NCBI GenBank assembly: GCA_951394045.1
Contig: OX595990.1
Coordinates: 1,426,001 to 1,490,000, forward strand
Length of the DNA stretch: 64,000 nt
From: Nitzschia sp. DOCU1
Lineage: Eukaryota; Bacillariophyta; Bacillariophyceae; Bacillariales; Bacillariaceae
Direction of reading: 5' to 3'
How positions within the stretch are numbered: position 1 is the first letter of the stretch; each line of letters starts with the position of its first letter. Of the stretch, positions 30,701 to 42,263 are shown piece after piece. Position numbers and translations under genes: made by a program. The notes below the pieces were generated by a model. The model worked only from the letters and a program-made list of their open reading frames with translations. It was not told the origin of the DNA and searched no databases.

Positions 30701-33700
30701 CAATTTTACAGTACTTCGGAGAAGACGAACAGATGGCCACGGCTGATTTTTTTGGCACCCTGAGACGTTTCATTGTGGAGTGGAAGAAGGCAGTGGAACA
30801 AGTTGAAGCGATCGAAAACAAAGAGGTGAGTGGTGTCGCCTTGTGCACGAAGAGTTCTCGTAGTATTGCTAACCATGCCCGGTGCTGCCACAGGCAAAAG
30901 AGAAGAAGCGCGCAGCGGCGAAGGCTAGAAAAGCCTCAGGGATGGCTCCGAAGAAGCAAAACAAGCCGGTTTCAAGGAAACCTACGATTAAAAATTCACA
31001 ATCAATCTCAGCGACGTCGGATTCTAGACCGGGGCGCGCGAAGACTCCATTGGCTTCGTCTGCGGCTTTCTCAAGCACTGGAAACGAACAGAAAACCGTC
31101 CCCAGAAACGCTCCAACGGGTCGGGCTGGTGGTAGCTTACGCACAGAGAAACAGAGCTCTTTTCCCGATGGGTCTACTGAGAGGACTAATGAGGCGAAAG
31201 ACGATGGCACGTCCCTGGCAATGCCAGCTTTCGCGGCCAAAGCTCCTGCGTACGGGCATCAAAAGGAGAAGAAGGAAGATGGCGAGGATGCATCGAAGTC
31301 CGATTTCCTTTCGGCCGCCAGTGCATATCGAAGGAAGAAATCGCAGCGGCACCTTTCCGGTATCACCAACGACGTGGACGCGAACAGTGGGGCCGTGGCT
31401 ACAGTGCGGGACAACATCGTTGTTTCATCAAATTCATGGCAACTGGACGCGGACTCATCAGCAACGAAGCATGCAGCCGGCAAATCGCTGGAGGAGGACA
31501 GCTCCCAGAAAGAAAAAGAACCGGCTGAAGGAAGACCAATCGAAGGGTCAAGTGCTCCAGACGCACAGGGAGTAATCGAGCAAGCCACAGAAGTCTCCCA
31601 GCTTGTGGAAGGAGCCCACTCTCCAGTCACGAGTGCTGCAGTTGACGACCCTCTTCCCAAACTGCCTGCGTCTCTCTTTGCCAAACCGGAAGACAAGCAT
31701 GTCATGGACAGCCCAGAGATTCATACCGAGAGCAAATCGGTGCAGCATCTGGAACAACCAGGAGCCGAGGGTTCGTCTCTTCCGGACGCACAGGGAGCGA
31801 TCGAGCAAGCCAGAGTCGTTTCCGAGTCCGTGGAGGGACTTCCCTCTCCAGTTACGAGAGTATCAATTGACAACCCTCTCCCCAAACCGAGTACCATGAA
31901 AAGCCATGCCGAAAGCAAAACGGAGGAGCATTTGGAAGAGCCGGTCGGAGAGACAGCAGCCGAAGGATCGACTCGTCCAGACGCTCAGGGAGCAGTCGAG
32001 GGCCTCGTGGAAGGATCTCCCTCGCCTTCCTCTGCAGCTACGAGAGTAGAAGTTGATGACCCTCTCTTAACACCGAGCTCATCGCTCATAATTTCTCCGG
32101 GAAGGAAGGATGTCATGGACAGTCATGGTGAGAGCAAAGGGGCGCAGGATTTGGAAGAGCTGGTCGGAAATGTAGCAGCGGAAGGATCGATTTGTCCAGG
32201 CGCAGAGGGAACAGTCGAGGGCTTTGTGGAAGGAGGTTCCTCACCTCCCTCTCCAGCTACGAGAGTAGAAATCCACGACACTCTCCCAACACTGAGCTCA
32301 TCGCTCATGATTTCTCCGGTCGGGGAGGATGTCAGGGACAGCCATGCTGAGTGCAGAGGGGTGCAACATTTGGAAGAGCTGGTCGGAGAGGCAGCAGCAG
32401 AAGGATCGGCTCTTCTAGATGCTCAGGGAGTAGTCGAGGGCCTTGTGGAAGGACATCCCTCACCTCGCTCTACAGCTACGAGAGTAAAAATCGACGACCC
32501 TCTCCCAACACCGAGTTCATCGCTCATGGTTTCTCCAGGAAGGAATGATGCCCTGGACAGTCATACTGAGAGCAAAGAGGTGCAGCATTTGGAAGAGCCG
32601 GTTAGAGAGACAGAAGGATCGACTTGTCCATGCGCAGAGGGAGCAGTCGAGGGGCTTGTGGAAGGACCCCCCTCACCTCTCGCTCCAGATACGCGAGCGG
32701 AAGCTGATGGCCCCCTCCCAAAACCGAGCTCGTCCCCCTTGGTTTCTCCGGGAGGGCAGGATGCCTTGGACAGTCATGCTGAGAGCGAAGGGGCGCAACA
32801 TTTGGAAGAGCCGTTGGGAGAGACAGCAGCAGAAGGATCTCCAGTCACGGGAGTAGCCAGTGAAGACCCTTCCTCAGAACCGAACGAGTCGAGCGTGGTT
32901 CTTTCGGGAGGCAAGGATGCCATGGACAGCCGACATAGACGTGTTGAGAGCAAAACGCTGCCACAATTGGGGAAACTGGTAGGAGGGGCACCAGCCGCAA
33001 CCGTCTCCCAAACTAAGGAACGACCTTCCTCTCCAGCTATGGGTACTGGCCTAGACGAACCTTCCCCAGAACTGAGCTCGTCGCTCCTGGTTCTTCCGGG
33101 AGGCAAGAATACCATGGACAACGCAGATAGTCATACTGAAAGTATCACAGTGCCCCAGTTGGTGGAATCGGGGGTGGAATCGGTAAGAGCGACAGAAGCG
33201 GAAGGCGTCCTGCATTCAGGGGTGGAGGGGTCAATCGGACAAGTCACCACAATAGCCTTTCAGTCTGCGGGGGATCCTCCTTCCACAAGTCCTGTGAATG
33301 AAGAATCTCGACCAGAACCGAGCGCGTCGCTCGCTGTGTTCTCAGGAAACCCCAGGGAACTCTCGGGAAATCGCAATGAAACCAAAACGCTGCCGGTTGT
33401 GGTGAAACTGGGAGGGCAAGGAGCAACCGACAAAGCCGCAACAGTCTCCCAGTCTATGGAAGTTCTTCCCTTTACATCAAGGAGTTCTGCAATCGACGGG
33501 CGTCCCCCAGAAGCGTCGATCGTGGCCATTCCACATGACAAGGATGCAAGGGATACCATTGAGAGTGTTATCGAAACTAAGAATGTGGCGCAGTTGGCAG
33601 AACCGGCCGGAGGTGTCGCGGCAAAACCTTCGCAGAGCGCATTTGAGCACGACGGATTCGCTTCGCAGTCTCATTTGGGACCTCATTCTTCCGTCACGAA

Positions 33701-35000
33701 TGCTACCATCGAAGATCTTTCACGTTTGGTCCCTGGTATGGCAGCCACTGAGGCGACTGCGGCAACTGTGAGCAATGATGTTGAGGTTCGAAGCCTGGCC
33801 TTCGCTCGTAATTCCTCAAATCAGCCGACTGCTGGTGCTGGGGAAGCAAATCTTCAGGCGCCCATGCCAGAGAGGACATCGCCCATTCTGGACCAGCTGA
33901 AGGGTAGCGGGGTGGTGCCTTCCGATGCCGGACAGGGAACAAATAGTGGAGCCAACGCGAGGACAACACCCAATGAAGACCACTCTGACCATAAATCTTT
34001 GGATGCAACTCCCGAGGCATACTTTACCTCTTCTTCCCCCAAAGCTCTCAAAGAATCCACTTACGATACGATTTCACCAGTGGTTGACGAAGAAGACATA
34101 TTTCACGACACGAATTCTCACGACAGCTGGGACGAGGCACAAGCCGAAGCAAGTCCTCCCGCCGACAACACATCAAGACCCGCTCGAAAAGAACTCAGCT
34201 TGTCGCAGTTCCTCTCGGCGAACAAAAAGACAACCATGCTTTTCCGTGGCCTTGACAGTTTCTTCGATGTTGAAGAAGGTGATACGCCGAATGTTCCCAT
34301 TAGCCCATACCCCGATGATTCCTCAGTGGCAATCATGGCTGATACCCTCCAGAGGCGCAACCTTGACTCTCAAATGTCCGAATCCTGGATCCAAGGCGAC
34401 ACCATTCAGAACTTTTTAGGCTGGGCCGATGCAGCGATCAAATCGAGTGATACCGAGAGCGTGCGAAATTTTGAAATGTCACGAGATCTCAACGACATTA
34501 ACGACTTTGACGATGATTCAACAATCGCAACTTACCAAGACGACGTATCAGTCGGTGGATGGAACACGCCATCTCGTTCTACGTCTTATAGCAACTTTGC
34601 GAACATGGATGGTACCTTTGATATCGATACTCCCATTGGCGTCTCCGAGGTACAAGCAGTCACACCGGCTCAAGTCGCAGCATCGATTCTGTTTTCTGAT
34701 TCCCCAGTGAATTCAGCCGAGCGTACGCCTTCAGCATCCAACTTGCGACAAGCGACCGATCTGGACATACTTGACATGGGATTGGCGATTCCGACGAACG
34801 ATTTTGGGGTCGACGCTGGGTTGTCCTTCGCAGTCGAAGACGCCGGATTTGACGACGGGCTCGGATTCGGCGAAAGCGGCCTTTTCTACGGAAACGACGA
34901 TAGTTTCACTGGTGGTCTCCCAAATCTCTCGCTTCAATCTAAGAACAATGAACCACCTAAGAGCCCAGGCAGGAAAAGTTGGTTTAGCTGGCGAGGCTAG
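24742..35000 (+). CDS. Giant formin with PTEN-like module, six CCDC53-like repeats, FH2 domain and long repeat tail
   Basis: Formins nucleate and elongate actin filaments. Exons: 24742-29729, 29802-30219, 30283-30825 and 30894-35000; spliced length about 3,351 residues. The N-terminus (DLVYVTDRLIVSSQP, about 50) begins a PTEN-like phosphatase domain that resumes near residue 505 (NHFLAFSLTDD) after an acidic Ser/Thr-rich insertion. The loop YCANGKTRT (Cys575) keeps C-x5-R but has Tyr for the usual His. A C2-like segment follows (VVLEGDFLILCRFGG). After a Lys/Glu coiled coil come six repeats of about 60 residues (PLKDDPEYAKYFKMLGMGLP, GAVKNALARDGKDP), resembling the WASH subunit CCDC53, in the place of a proline-rich FH1. 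FH2 starts KIYWNPIDPSKLK (about 1565) and includes GGIVLARLK and MAMGFTLDALLKLNE. The tail of about 1,360 residues contains roughly ten 75-residue Glu/Ser/Pro-rich repeats. I chose ATG 24742; upstream only a TTG is in frame. Confidence 0.9.
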
Positions 35001-35193
35001 CAAGCTAGAGTGGCAGCCCATGATGCACTCCAGGATGAGTGCTTTAGCTAGTAGTGGCGTTGATCCAGCAGTTGGAAAGTAACCAAACAAGGACCCAGTG
35101 GACAGCAACCTACCCCTATCATACTAGAGTAGTATTCTCGTCTTTCTAATAGTATCATACCCGAGTCGAGTCGGTATTCGTACGATACTACCA

Positions 35194-35724
35194 ATGACGA
35201 CCAAAGAAGTCGTGTTGCTCTCCCGCGACAAGAAAAGCGCGACCGATTCGATTCAACTGAAATTGCCTTCTTCTTTTGAAGAATCAGTCCGAACCTTAAT
35301 TGTCAGTTGTGGCAGCAACTTATTACGTCAGACATTTCGGGATTCCAGAATTCGTGCGTTGTGAGTAAACTTTGGTATATCTTCTACCTACGGCGATATT
35401 GAAAGGAGTGGTACTTCGAATTTAGCTGGGAAGAAGGCGAAGAAGGCACATATTGTAGTTGCACCCAAGAACCCAGATGTTGACGTCGTCGTTCGCTCGC
35501 CCGTCCTCGTACACAAAAATGCTCCTAAAAGCCCCGTAAGTAGAATTGTACATGAACCAAATCAGCACGAAATAAATTTATGCCGGAATATGGACAATGG
35601 ACTGGATCGGAAATGTAAAATGCGATTCTCCTTATCCCCAGCTGATCTACAAATGCAGTCTGATCTCTTATGTGCAAAAAGAGATGTTCCGTTCAACGCA
35701 ATAATTATCATCCCCACGTCATGA
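35194..35724 (+). CDS. Possible two-exon hypothetical protein
   Basis: ATG 35194 opens a frame (MTTKEVVLLSRDKKSATDSI) that would join through a GTGCGT donor after 35353 and an acceptor ending TTTAG at 35425 to a frame open to 35724 (AHIVVAPKNPDVDVVVRSPV). The phases agree and the product would be 152 residues. A second donor (GTAAGT after AAAAGCCCC, near 35536) suggests the real gene may splice again. No family is recognised. The stretch lies in the 980 bp between formin and the HSF-BTB gene and could be non-coding. Confidence 0.3.
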
Positions 35725-35980
35725 GAATAAATTATGAAAGTTGTGGTATTTACCTATGCTTGAGTAGAAAAGACAAAGCATGATTCTCCATTTTTCACGG
35801 AAGGATGTTGGTTGCGAATTTTCTTCCTTTAACAAGAAAACGGAGTCGCCGCACTGGCACCACGAAGAACCCTTCCCATTTCTGACGGACGTACTCATCA
35901 CACTTCGACTTTCCAAGCGTTACCGTTGCAGATGCAAAAACACATCAAAGCGATCCAAGACGGTACAAAACACGAAAACC

Positions 35981-38372
35981 ATGTTCAACAGAGGAGACAA
36001 CCGAGGTTTTGACCTTATCAACCATGCTATTCGCATGGGAACGGTCGGGGGTTTGCTTGGCCCGAAGAATGCCGAGCTTCTGAGGGACCTAAGTGATGCA
36101 AACTTGATTGCACGATCTGTAGAAATGCCAACCCCTTCAGGGTTCCAGCAGGCCTCTGCCACGGTTAAGTCCACTTCAAAACCTACGGTTCAGAAACCGG
36201 CTTCCACTAACTCAAATTCGTTTCAATTCCCTTGGAAACTTCATGATATGCTAGATAACTCTGCCAAGGAGGGTCTTGATGATATTGTTTCATGGCAGGA
36301 CGAGGGTCGAGCATTCCGAGTTCACAGGCCAAAAGAGTTTGTCGAACACGTGATGTGCCGCTACTTTAAACAGACGAAGTACAAATCTTTCCAGGTATGA
36401 GAATCCTATAGTATGCCGTTCGGTGCACTTGACTTCGTCCTTTCTCATGCGATCTCTCTTCGAAGCGGCAATTGAATCTTTACGGGTTTTCAAGGATCAA
36501 CGAAGGTCCTTCCAAGGGCGGGTACAAGCATCCATTGTTTCGCCGAGGGCACCGTGAAAAGTGTGAATTGATTTCGCGAAACTCAGGCGGTGACAGCATG
36601 CCGACTGGCTCGGATGGAGGTAGAATTTCTACTGCCGCGAACGAAACTATCCGACTCGATTCGCTTGTCGAAAATTCGCCTTCGCCGCCTCGAGAAGCCT
36701 TTCTGCCATTGACACACTTCTCAAGTGCGGCCAGCTTCGAGGTGTCGACCCCCAATGCCATGGGACCTATATCTCCGAAAGTAGCTACCATCTCAGTGAG
36801 TAGCAGCAGCTCCGAGAGCGGGGATGCAGAAGCCGCCCCGAATGAGGATCAGTATAGGGCACTCCTTCATAAGGAGTACCAGTTTCCCTGGAGGCTCTAT
36901 GAAATGCTTGATAGATCAGAGATGGACTCATTTGAGCACATAGTAGGCTGGCTGGGGGACTCTTGTTTCAAGGTACACGATCCGTCTCTTTTTGTTACGA
37001 TCATCTTGCCTCGCTACTTCAGACAGACAAAATATAAGTCCTTTCAAAGGGTAAGTCGTGCCCTTCAACGTGATAGAGCAAACGAAAGTTTGGCCATGGG
37101 TCGACTCATTTGACTCATTTGTTCTATTTCTGTTCGTACCTCACACAGCAACTGAACTTATATGGGTTTGCAAGAGTCGAAAACGGTCCAAACAAGGGTG
37201 GCTATAGGCATCCATGTTTTCTTAAAGGAAAAAGAGAACTTTTGGACAAGATGGCGAGACTAAAGCAGGAGAAGATATGTCTAGACGACGATTCTTCGCA
37301 TGAGGACCCACCTTCACGGCAAGATGAGAAGGACCAGACCCAGGGTGAGCCTCTCCGCCCACATCAGATCTGTGGAATTCCGGCAATCTTGGCTGCTATC
37401 GAATGTGCCGAGGCTGCTTCAGATGGTGGGCGATGCCATCCTGTGAAACTGGGCCACGTGCAACCCGCCCACCTGAACTGGCGTCAAAATCCGCGCGAGA
37501 GCTTTAGCGACTGGACGATCGAAGTGATTGATAAGGATACAAGGACGACGGATCAATACCATGTGCACCGCCGTATCCTGGCCACTGGTCCTAGACGTAG
37601 TGAGTTCTTTGCTCGGCTATTCGAGCAACGCCATTCGGCACAGAAGTCTACTCTCGAGCTTGGACATATCGAGGCACATGTTTTCCCATTGATGCTGGAT
37701 CATATCTACACTGACTCAAAGCTTCAGTTGGAAACGGAGATGGCATATGCGCTCTATAGCCTTGCTGATCAACTTGAGATCCATTCGATACTTCACGCTG
37801 TCACCGACTTCTACATAAGCATAATGACGAAGGAGAACGCGATCGATTTACTGGTCCTTGGAGAATCATTCAACAGCAAGATACTTCTTGACGCGGCCCT
37901 GGACAAATGCGCCGAAGAACTGCGGTCCATGGATATAGTGACTTCGAGCAAGATCAAACCTACTCTCTTTCTCGCAGTGATGCAAAGAAGCAGAAACTTG
38001 ACCAAGAGGTTCAAGTGTGGCTCGAGTCGGCTTAGCCAGCTCGTTGCAGCATGCGTCGAAGCAAATCTCGCAGAAATTGGACCAGAATTGTTTCAACAAC
38101 TTACAGACAAGGAATATCTCCCGTATATCGAAAGTACGGCCGCAATCAAGCTTCTGGCAGCAGAGCAACAGGTTTTCAGAAGAACTATCCCAAGTGGCAT
38201 CCAACGTGAGGAAACCTTGCGCGGGCGTTGCTTGAACTCGATTGTAAGGGACTGGAGCGAAACCAAGGTAACGCTGCACAATGACGAATACCTTTCAAAC
38301 CAGATGAAGTCAATTCCTTCGGACCTGCTTTATGAGATTTTGATGAAAACATCACCCTCGCTCACGTCGTGA
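35981..38372 (+). CDS. Tandem HSF DNA-binding domains fused to a BTB/POZ domain
   Basis: Exons: 35981-36394, 36466-37050 and 37149-38372, phase 0 throughout, 740 residues (ATG 35780 in the same frame would add 67). HSF domain 1 spans about residues 80-166: FPWKLHDML, VHRPKEFVEHVMCRYFKQTK, KSFQ then RQLNLYGFSRI after the intron, and KGGYKHPLFRRG. Domain 2 spans about 276-360: FPWRLYEML, VHDPSLFVTIILPRYFRQTK, KSFQR, QLNLYGFARV, KGGYRHPCFLKG. From about 445, FSDWTIEVIDKD begins a BTB fold (YHVHRRILATGPRRSEFFARL, LMLDHIYTD, ALYSLADQLEI), followed by a BACK-like helical region to the end. HSF domains bind heat-shock-element DNA; BTB domains dimerise or recruit CUL3. A dimeric, two-headed regulator is inference. 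A BTB-only paralogue is at 52673-54322. Confidence 0.9.
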
Positions 38373-38473
38373 GCGTCGCATTTTGGCAGCAAAGAACGCT
38401 GCAACATTTTTCTTAATCCGAAACGCTAAGAATTACTTGTGTGATTTTGTATGATTAGTTGGCTGTGGGAGCT

Positions 38474-40711
38474 TTAGGCCTTGATTCCGAGCTTTGCCTC
38501 GAGCTCGGCAATTTTTGCCTCCAACTCAGCAACAGCTGGAGTCTTTGGCGCGGCCTGGGCAGCCCCCTTCGCTGTTGTGGTATCGACTTCATCGGTGACG
38601 CAGCCTTCACTTGCGGTTTTAACGCACTGAATGTATTTGAACAAAGTACCCTGTGTGCATCGAAGTGGTGGTGGCGACCACTCCTTTCTCCTTTTCTCCC
38701 ATTCCTCGTCTGAAATCAAAAGATCAATGGTTCGCTGGTCCGAACGGGCGTCGATGCGAATGGGATCACCATTCTTGACCAACGCAATGGGTCCACCAAC
38801 TTGTGCTTCTGGTGTAATGTGTCCGATGCAGAATCCATGACTACCACCGCTAAATCTACCGTCAGTTAGAAGCGCCACGACGTCACCAAGCCCAGCACCC
38901 ATGATAGCGCTTGTAGGCGTCAACATTTCAGGAAGTCCCGGTCCTCCCTTCGGTCCCTCGTAGCGGATGATTACGACGTCTCCAGCCTTGATCTCCTTAT
39001 TCTCCAATCCCCGCATCATCAATTGTTCATTATCGTAAACACGGGCAGTTCCCTAAAACGTTGTGTGAGTGCATATAAGATCGCAAAGTCAAGTCAAAAC
39101 TCTGATGGACGCACCGTGAACGTTTCTCCCTCCTTGCCGGTGATCTTTGCGACAGCTCCTCCAGGACACAGATTGCCGTACATAATTTGCAAATGGCCAG
39201 TTGGCTTGATAGGATTGTCTAATGGCCGAATAATATCCTGTCCAGGCTTCAATCCAGGGTGTTTGAGCGTCTCCAAGTTTTCCTTGTGCGTTTTTCCGGT
39301 AACGGTCAGCTGGTCGCCATCAAACATGTCATTATCAATCATGAATTTAATGAGACCCGGTGTGCCACCAATACCTTGCACGTCTTCCATGACGTATTTG
39401 CCAGATGGCTTTAGGTCAGCAAGGAATGGAGTCTTAAGCAGAAAAGCGACAACGACAAATGATTAGCCAGATGAAAAGCAAAATACGGTTCCATTCATTT
39501 GAAATTGCACCTACGATATCAGAAATACGTTGAAAGTCATCCAGAGTGATCGCGACAGCGGGATCCTGCAAGGCGCGGCTCATTGCAATCAAGTGAAGGA
39601 CGGCATTTGTCGAGCCACCAGTGACCATAACCATACGAATTGCGTTTTCGAAAGCAGCCTTTGTCATAATATCCTTTGGTTTGATATCCTTTTCAAGCAA
39701 GATTTTCATGAATCCTCCAGCCTCAAGACATTCCCCTCTCTTTTCCGCAGAATCGGCGGGAGAAGACGATGAATAGGGCAAGGACATACCTGTCGATTCA
39801 AAAACGACGATATCACTGCATGATGAGAACTGCTCCATTTCCGACGAAAAAACGGTCAAGACAGCCGACCAACGTACCGAGTGCTTCGATTGCCGTTGCC
39901 ATAGTGTTGGCGGTGTACATGCCACCGCAAGCACCCTGACCGGGGCAAGAGTGCTGAATAATCTCCTTTCGCTCTTCTTCGGTGATTTTGTCGTACACAA
40001 ATTGTCCATAGGACTGGAATGCACTCACGATATCCAAGGGGGCACCAGTGGACGGCTGCTTTCCAGCTCGGATGGTACCTCCATATACCATGATACTGGG
40101 TCTGTTCAGGCGTGCCATCGCCATAACACAGCCAGGCATGTTCTTATCGCATCCAGGCAAGGCGATCAACCCGTCATACCACTGAGCTCCCATGGTCGTT
40201 TCAATGGAATCGGCAATCAAATCACGACTTTGCAAAGAGTATCGCATACCAGAAGTTCCCATAGAAATACCATCCGACACACCGATGGTATTGAATCGAT
40301 ATCCAACACAGTCGACCTTCTGAACTCCCTTCTTCACGTACTCGGAAAGTTCCAACAAGTGCATGTTGCAAGGATTCCCTTCATACCACACACTGCAGAC
40401 GCCGACCTGAGGCTTGCCCATGTCTTCTTCTTTCAGCCCAGTCGCATACAACATCGCTTGAGAAGCTCCCTGAGATTTCGGCCCCGTCAAAATACTAGCA
40501 AAAGTATTGTGAGCGCTCGTCGTCGCATCCAAGACGAAAGAAATCTCAGTCGAAGAACTCACCGACTCCACTTGTTCAACACCTTTTCTTCCTCCTCGCC
40601 CTCCGCCATGGAAAGCTTGGTAGGAGAAGTGGCTCGAGCCTTTGGGGCCACGAAGGACCATGCCAAAGTCGGCGCCGATACGGCAATCAAACCAACCAAG
40701 GAAAACTTCAT
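38474..40711 (-). CDS. ilvD: Dihydroxy-acid dehydratase, plastid-targeted
   Basis: This enzyme dehydrates dihydroxy acids to 2-oxo acids in valine, isoleucine and leucine synthesis and needs an Fe-S cluster. Minus-strand exons: 40563-40711, 39878-40494, 39515-39789, 39115-39432 and 38474-39052 (645 aa, frame intact). The start [20 protein letters not shown] followed by VAPKARA is a signal peptide plus an ASAFAP-like site with Phe at the cleavage position, i.e. plastid import across four membranes. Cluster and active-site motifs are present: GCDKNMPGC (about 162), [17 protein letters not shown] (about 231), [39 protein letters not shown] and [11 protein letters not shown]. An unusual C-terminal extension of about 60 residues ends in a short coiled coil ([20 protein letters not shown]). 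The stop is 100 bp from that of the convergent HSF-BTB gene. Confidence 0.95.
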
Positions 40712-41138
40712 GATGAAAGTTTATGAACCCAACGTCAAAGGGGTAAGACAAAAGTTTTTGGTGTTGCCGGCCCTTCTCGATCACATGATGGGTGGCGTCG
40801 GCGTCGTTAGGGTTTGAATCTGCGGCCGCAAGTTTCGGGTTCTGGGGACGCCTTCGGAACCGCAGAATATCTTTCGTCTGTCCTTGATGCGATAAGATGT
40901 CAGCACACTACGAGTCGGATGTGTCGAAGATCACAGCCGGCGGCGGCCAGGCGGACAGATGGATCAGGACCCGGAGATTGAGTTGTGAGGATAGTGCAAG
41001 CTAACTGGTAGAGTTGCTAACTGAATAGTGCGGACTCGGACGATGCTTCAACTAGTGCAGCAATACTGTCAAGTGCATATGGACCATGGAGCCATGTGGC
41101 TATGGGTAAGATTTGCATGTTTACTATGAATGTATCTC
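40712..41138. other. Intergenic upstream of dihydroxy-acid dehydratase
   Basis: 427 bp with the dehydratase promoter and the 3' end of the HSP20 gene. GC-rich around 40930-40960. No gene is seen. Confidence 0.5.
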
Positions 41139-41822
41139 TTAGATTATGTCGACACGCTTGCTGGGTGGTTTTTCGGTTGGCTTCTTGGGGATGCGAATGA
41201 GCAAAACGCCGCTATCAAGAGTGGCGGAGATGTTGTCGGTATCCGCAGTCTTTTCGACTGGGAAGCTCCTCGAAAAGGGCACGGTCTTGGGGTCTTCGGC
41301 CTTGCCCATGTTGCGAGTACCACTTACTTTCAAAAAGCCATCCACCACCACAATATCAATGTCAGTTTTGGCGACGCCCGGAACGTCCAGTGAAATTTCG
41401 AGCTCTGTCTCTTTGTCTTCAACCCCATATGCAGGAGAATATGCTCCTGAAGCAACATCTTGAGCAACCTCGAATGCCTTGTTAGTGACACCCCGTAAGT
41501 TTTGCGCATCGTCACGATTGATGCCGCCCATATCCGTTAGGAAATCGACCGCCTTGTCCACAAATTCCTTTTGCTTGGGGACAAAGTTTGGGTCCACGCG
41601 GGACTTTTGAATGTCCTTGGAAAGTGCTTCAAAGGCACGTTCGACAAATTCAGACTGTTGGCGACGAAATTCCGCTCGCTGCTCGGGGGAAACTTCCCTC
41701 ATCCTCTCGCGAAAGGCCGCGTTACCTCGAGGACCGCATGCATAGCCTCCACCAAAGGTATAGGCGGCGGATAGCGACGTAGGGGCAAGAACGAACAGAA
41801 AAAGAGGCGAAGAGAGCTTCAT
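41139..41822 (-). CDS. HSP20-family small heat-shock protein with signal peptide
   Basis: This 227-residue ATP-independent chaperone starts at ATG 41822, where MKLSSPLFLFVLAPTSLSAA forms a clear signal peptide; the frame is open upstream but lacks such a start. Residues about 35-115 are a charged helical region (QRAEFRRQQSEFVERAFEAL). The alpha-crystallin domain occupies the C-terminal part: ELEISLDVPGVAKTDIDIVV, DGFLKVSGTR, FSRSFPVE, NISATLDSGVLLIRIPK, with the conserved G-L-type strand near the end as GVLLIRIP. Most HSP20 proteins are cytosolic, so ER, plastid or secretory location is the unusual point. No heat-shock element was searched for systematically. Confidence 0.85.
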   Translation of the reverse strand: MKLSSPLFLFVLAPTSLSAAYTFGGGYACGPRGNAAFRERMREVSPEQRAEFRRQQSEFVERAFEALSKDIQKSRVDPNFVPKQKEFVDKAVDFLTDMGGINRDDAQNLRGVTNKAFEVAQDVASGAYSPAYGVEDKETELEISLDVPGVAKTDIDIVVVDGFLKVSGTRNMGKAEDPKTVPFSRSFPVEKTADTDNISATLDSGVLLIRIPKKPTEKPPSKRVDII

Positions 41823-42263
41823 TGTATGTTGATGCTTTATCACAAGTCCAAAATGGAAATTATGATACGAACATTGACATGGTTTTGTCACATTCTTCAG
41901 GCGCCGAAGGAAACGACACGCGGCAATATGGGTCACGATTGGCGTTCGGGACTGACTCATCCAGGGCCTTCCCAACCAGACTTCGAGAACACAACTTATC
42001 GTCTCAATTCTTTGACAGACGACCTTCTTTACCAGGTGGCAAAACAAGCAATAGCTTTATCGCGTGCCACTGAAGGGATGGCGAAAGAACGTCATAGTCG
42101 GTGTCACTACCGTAGCCTTGGTAACTTCGCCAGGCCCAGGAAACTCAGGTTTTGATAAGAATTGAACATCCAAGATCGTCCCAGTTCACCAAATGCCACG
42201 ACACCATTGAAAGTATCATCCTGATAACAAAGCTGATCTCGTTCATTGAGGCACCCTCACGAC
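41823..42263. other. Intergenic upstream of the HSP20 gene
   Basis: 441 bp, probably the HSP20 promoter and the 3' region of the next minus-strand gene. Overlapping frames here look like chance. Confidence 0.5.

Noticed and set aside
35780..35980. Upstream ATG that would add 67 residues to the HSF-BTB protein
   Set aside because: The added stretch (Arg/Lys/His-rich, no domain) looks like leader; MFNRGDNRGFD at 35981 is a better start. Not excluded without transcript ends.
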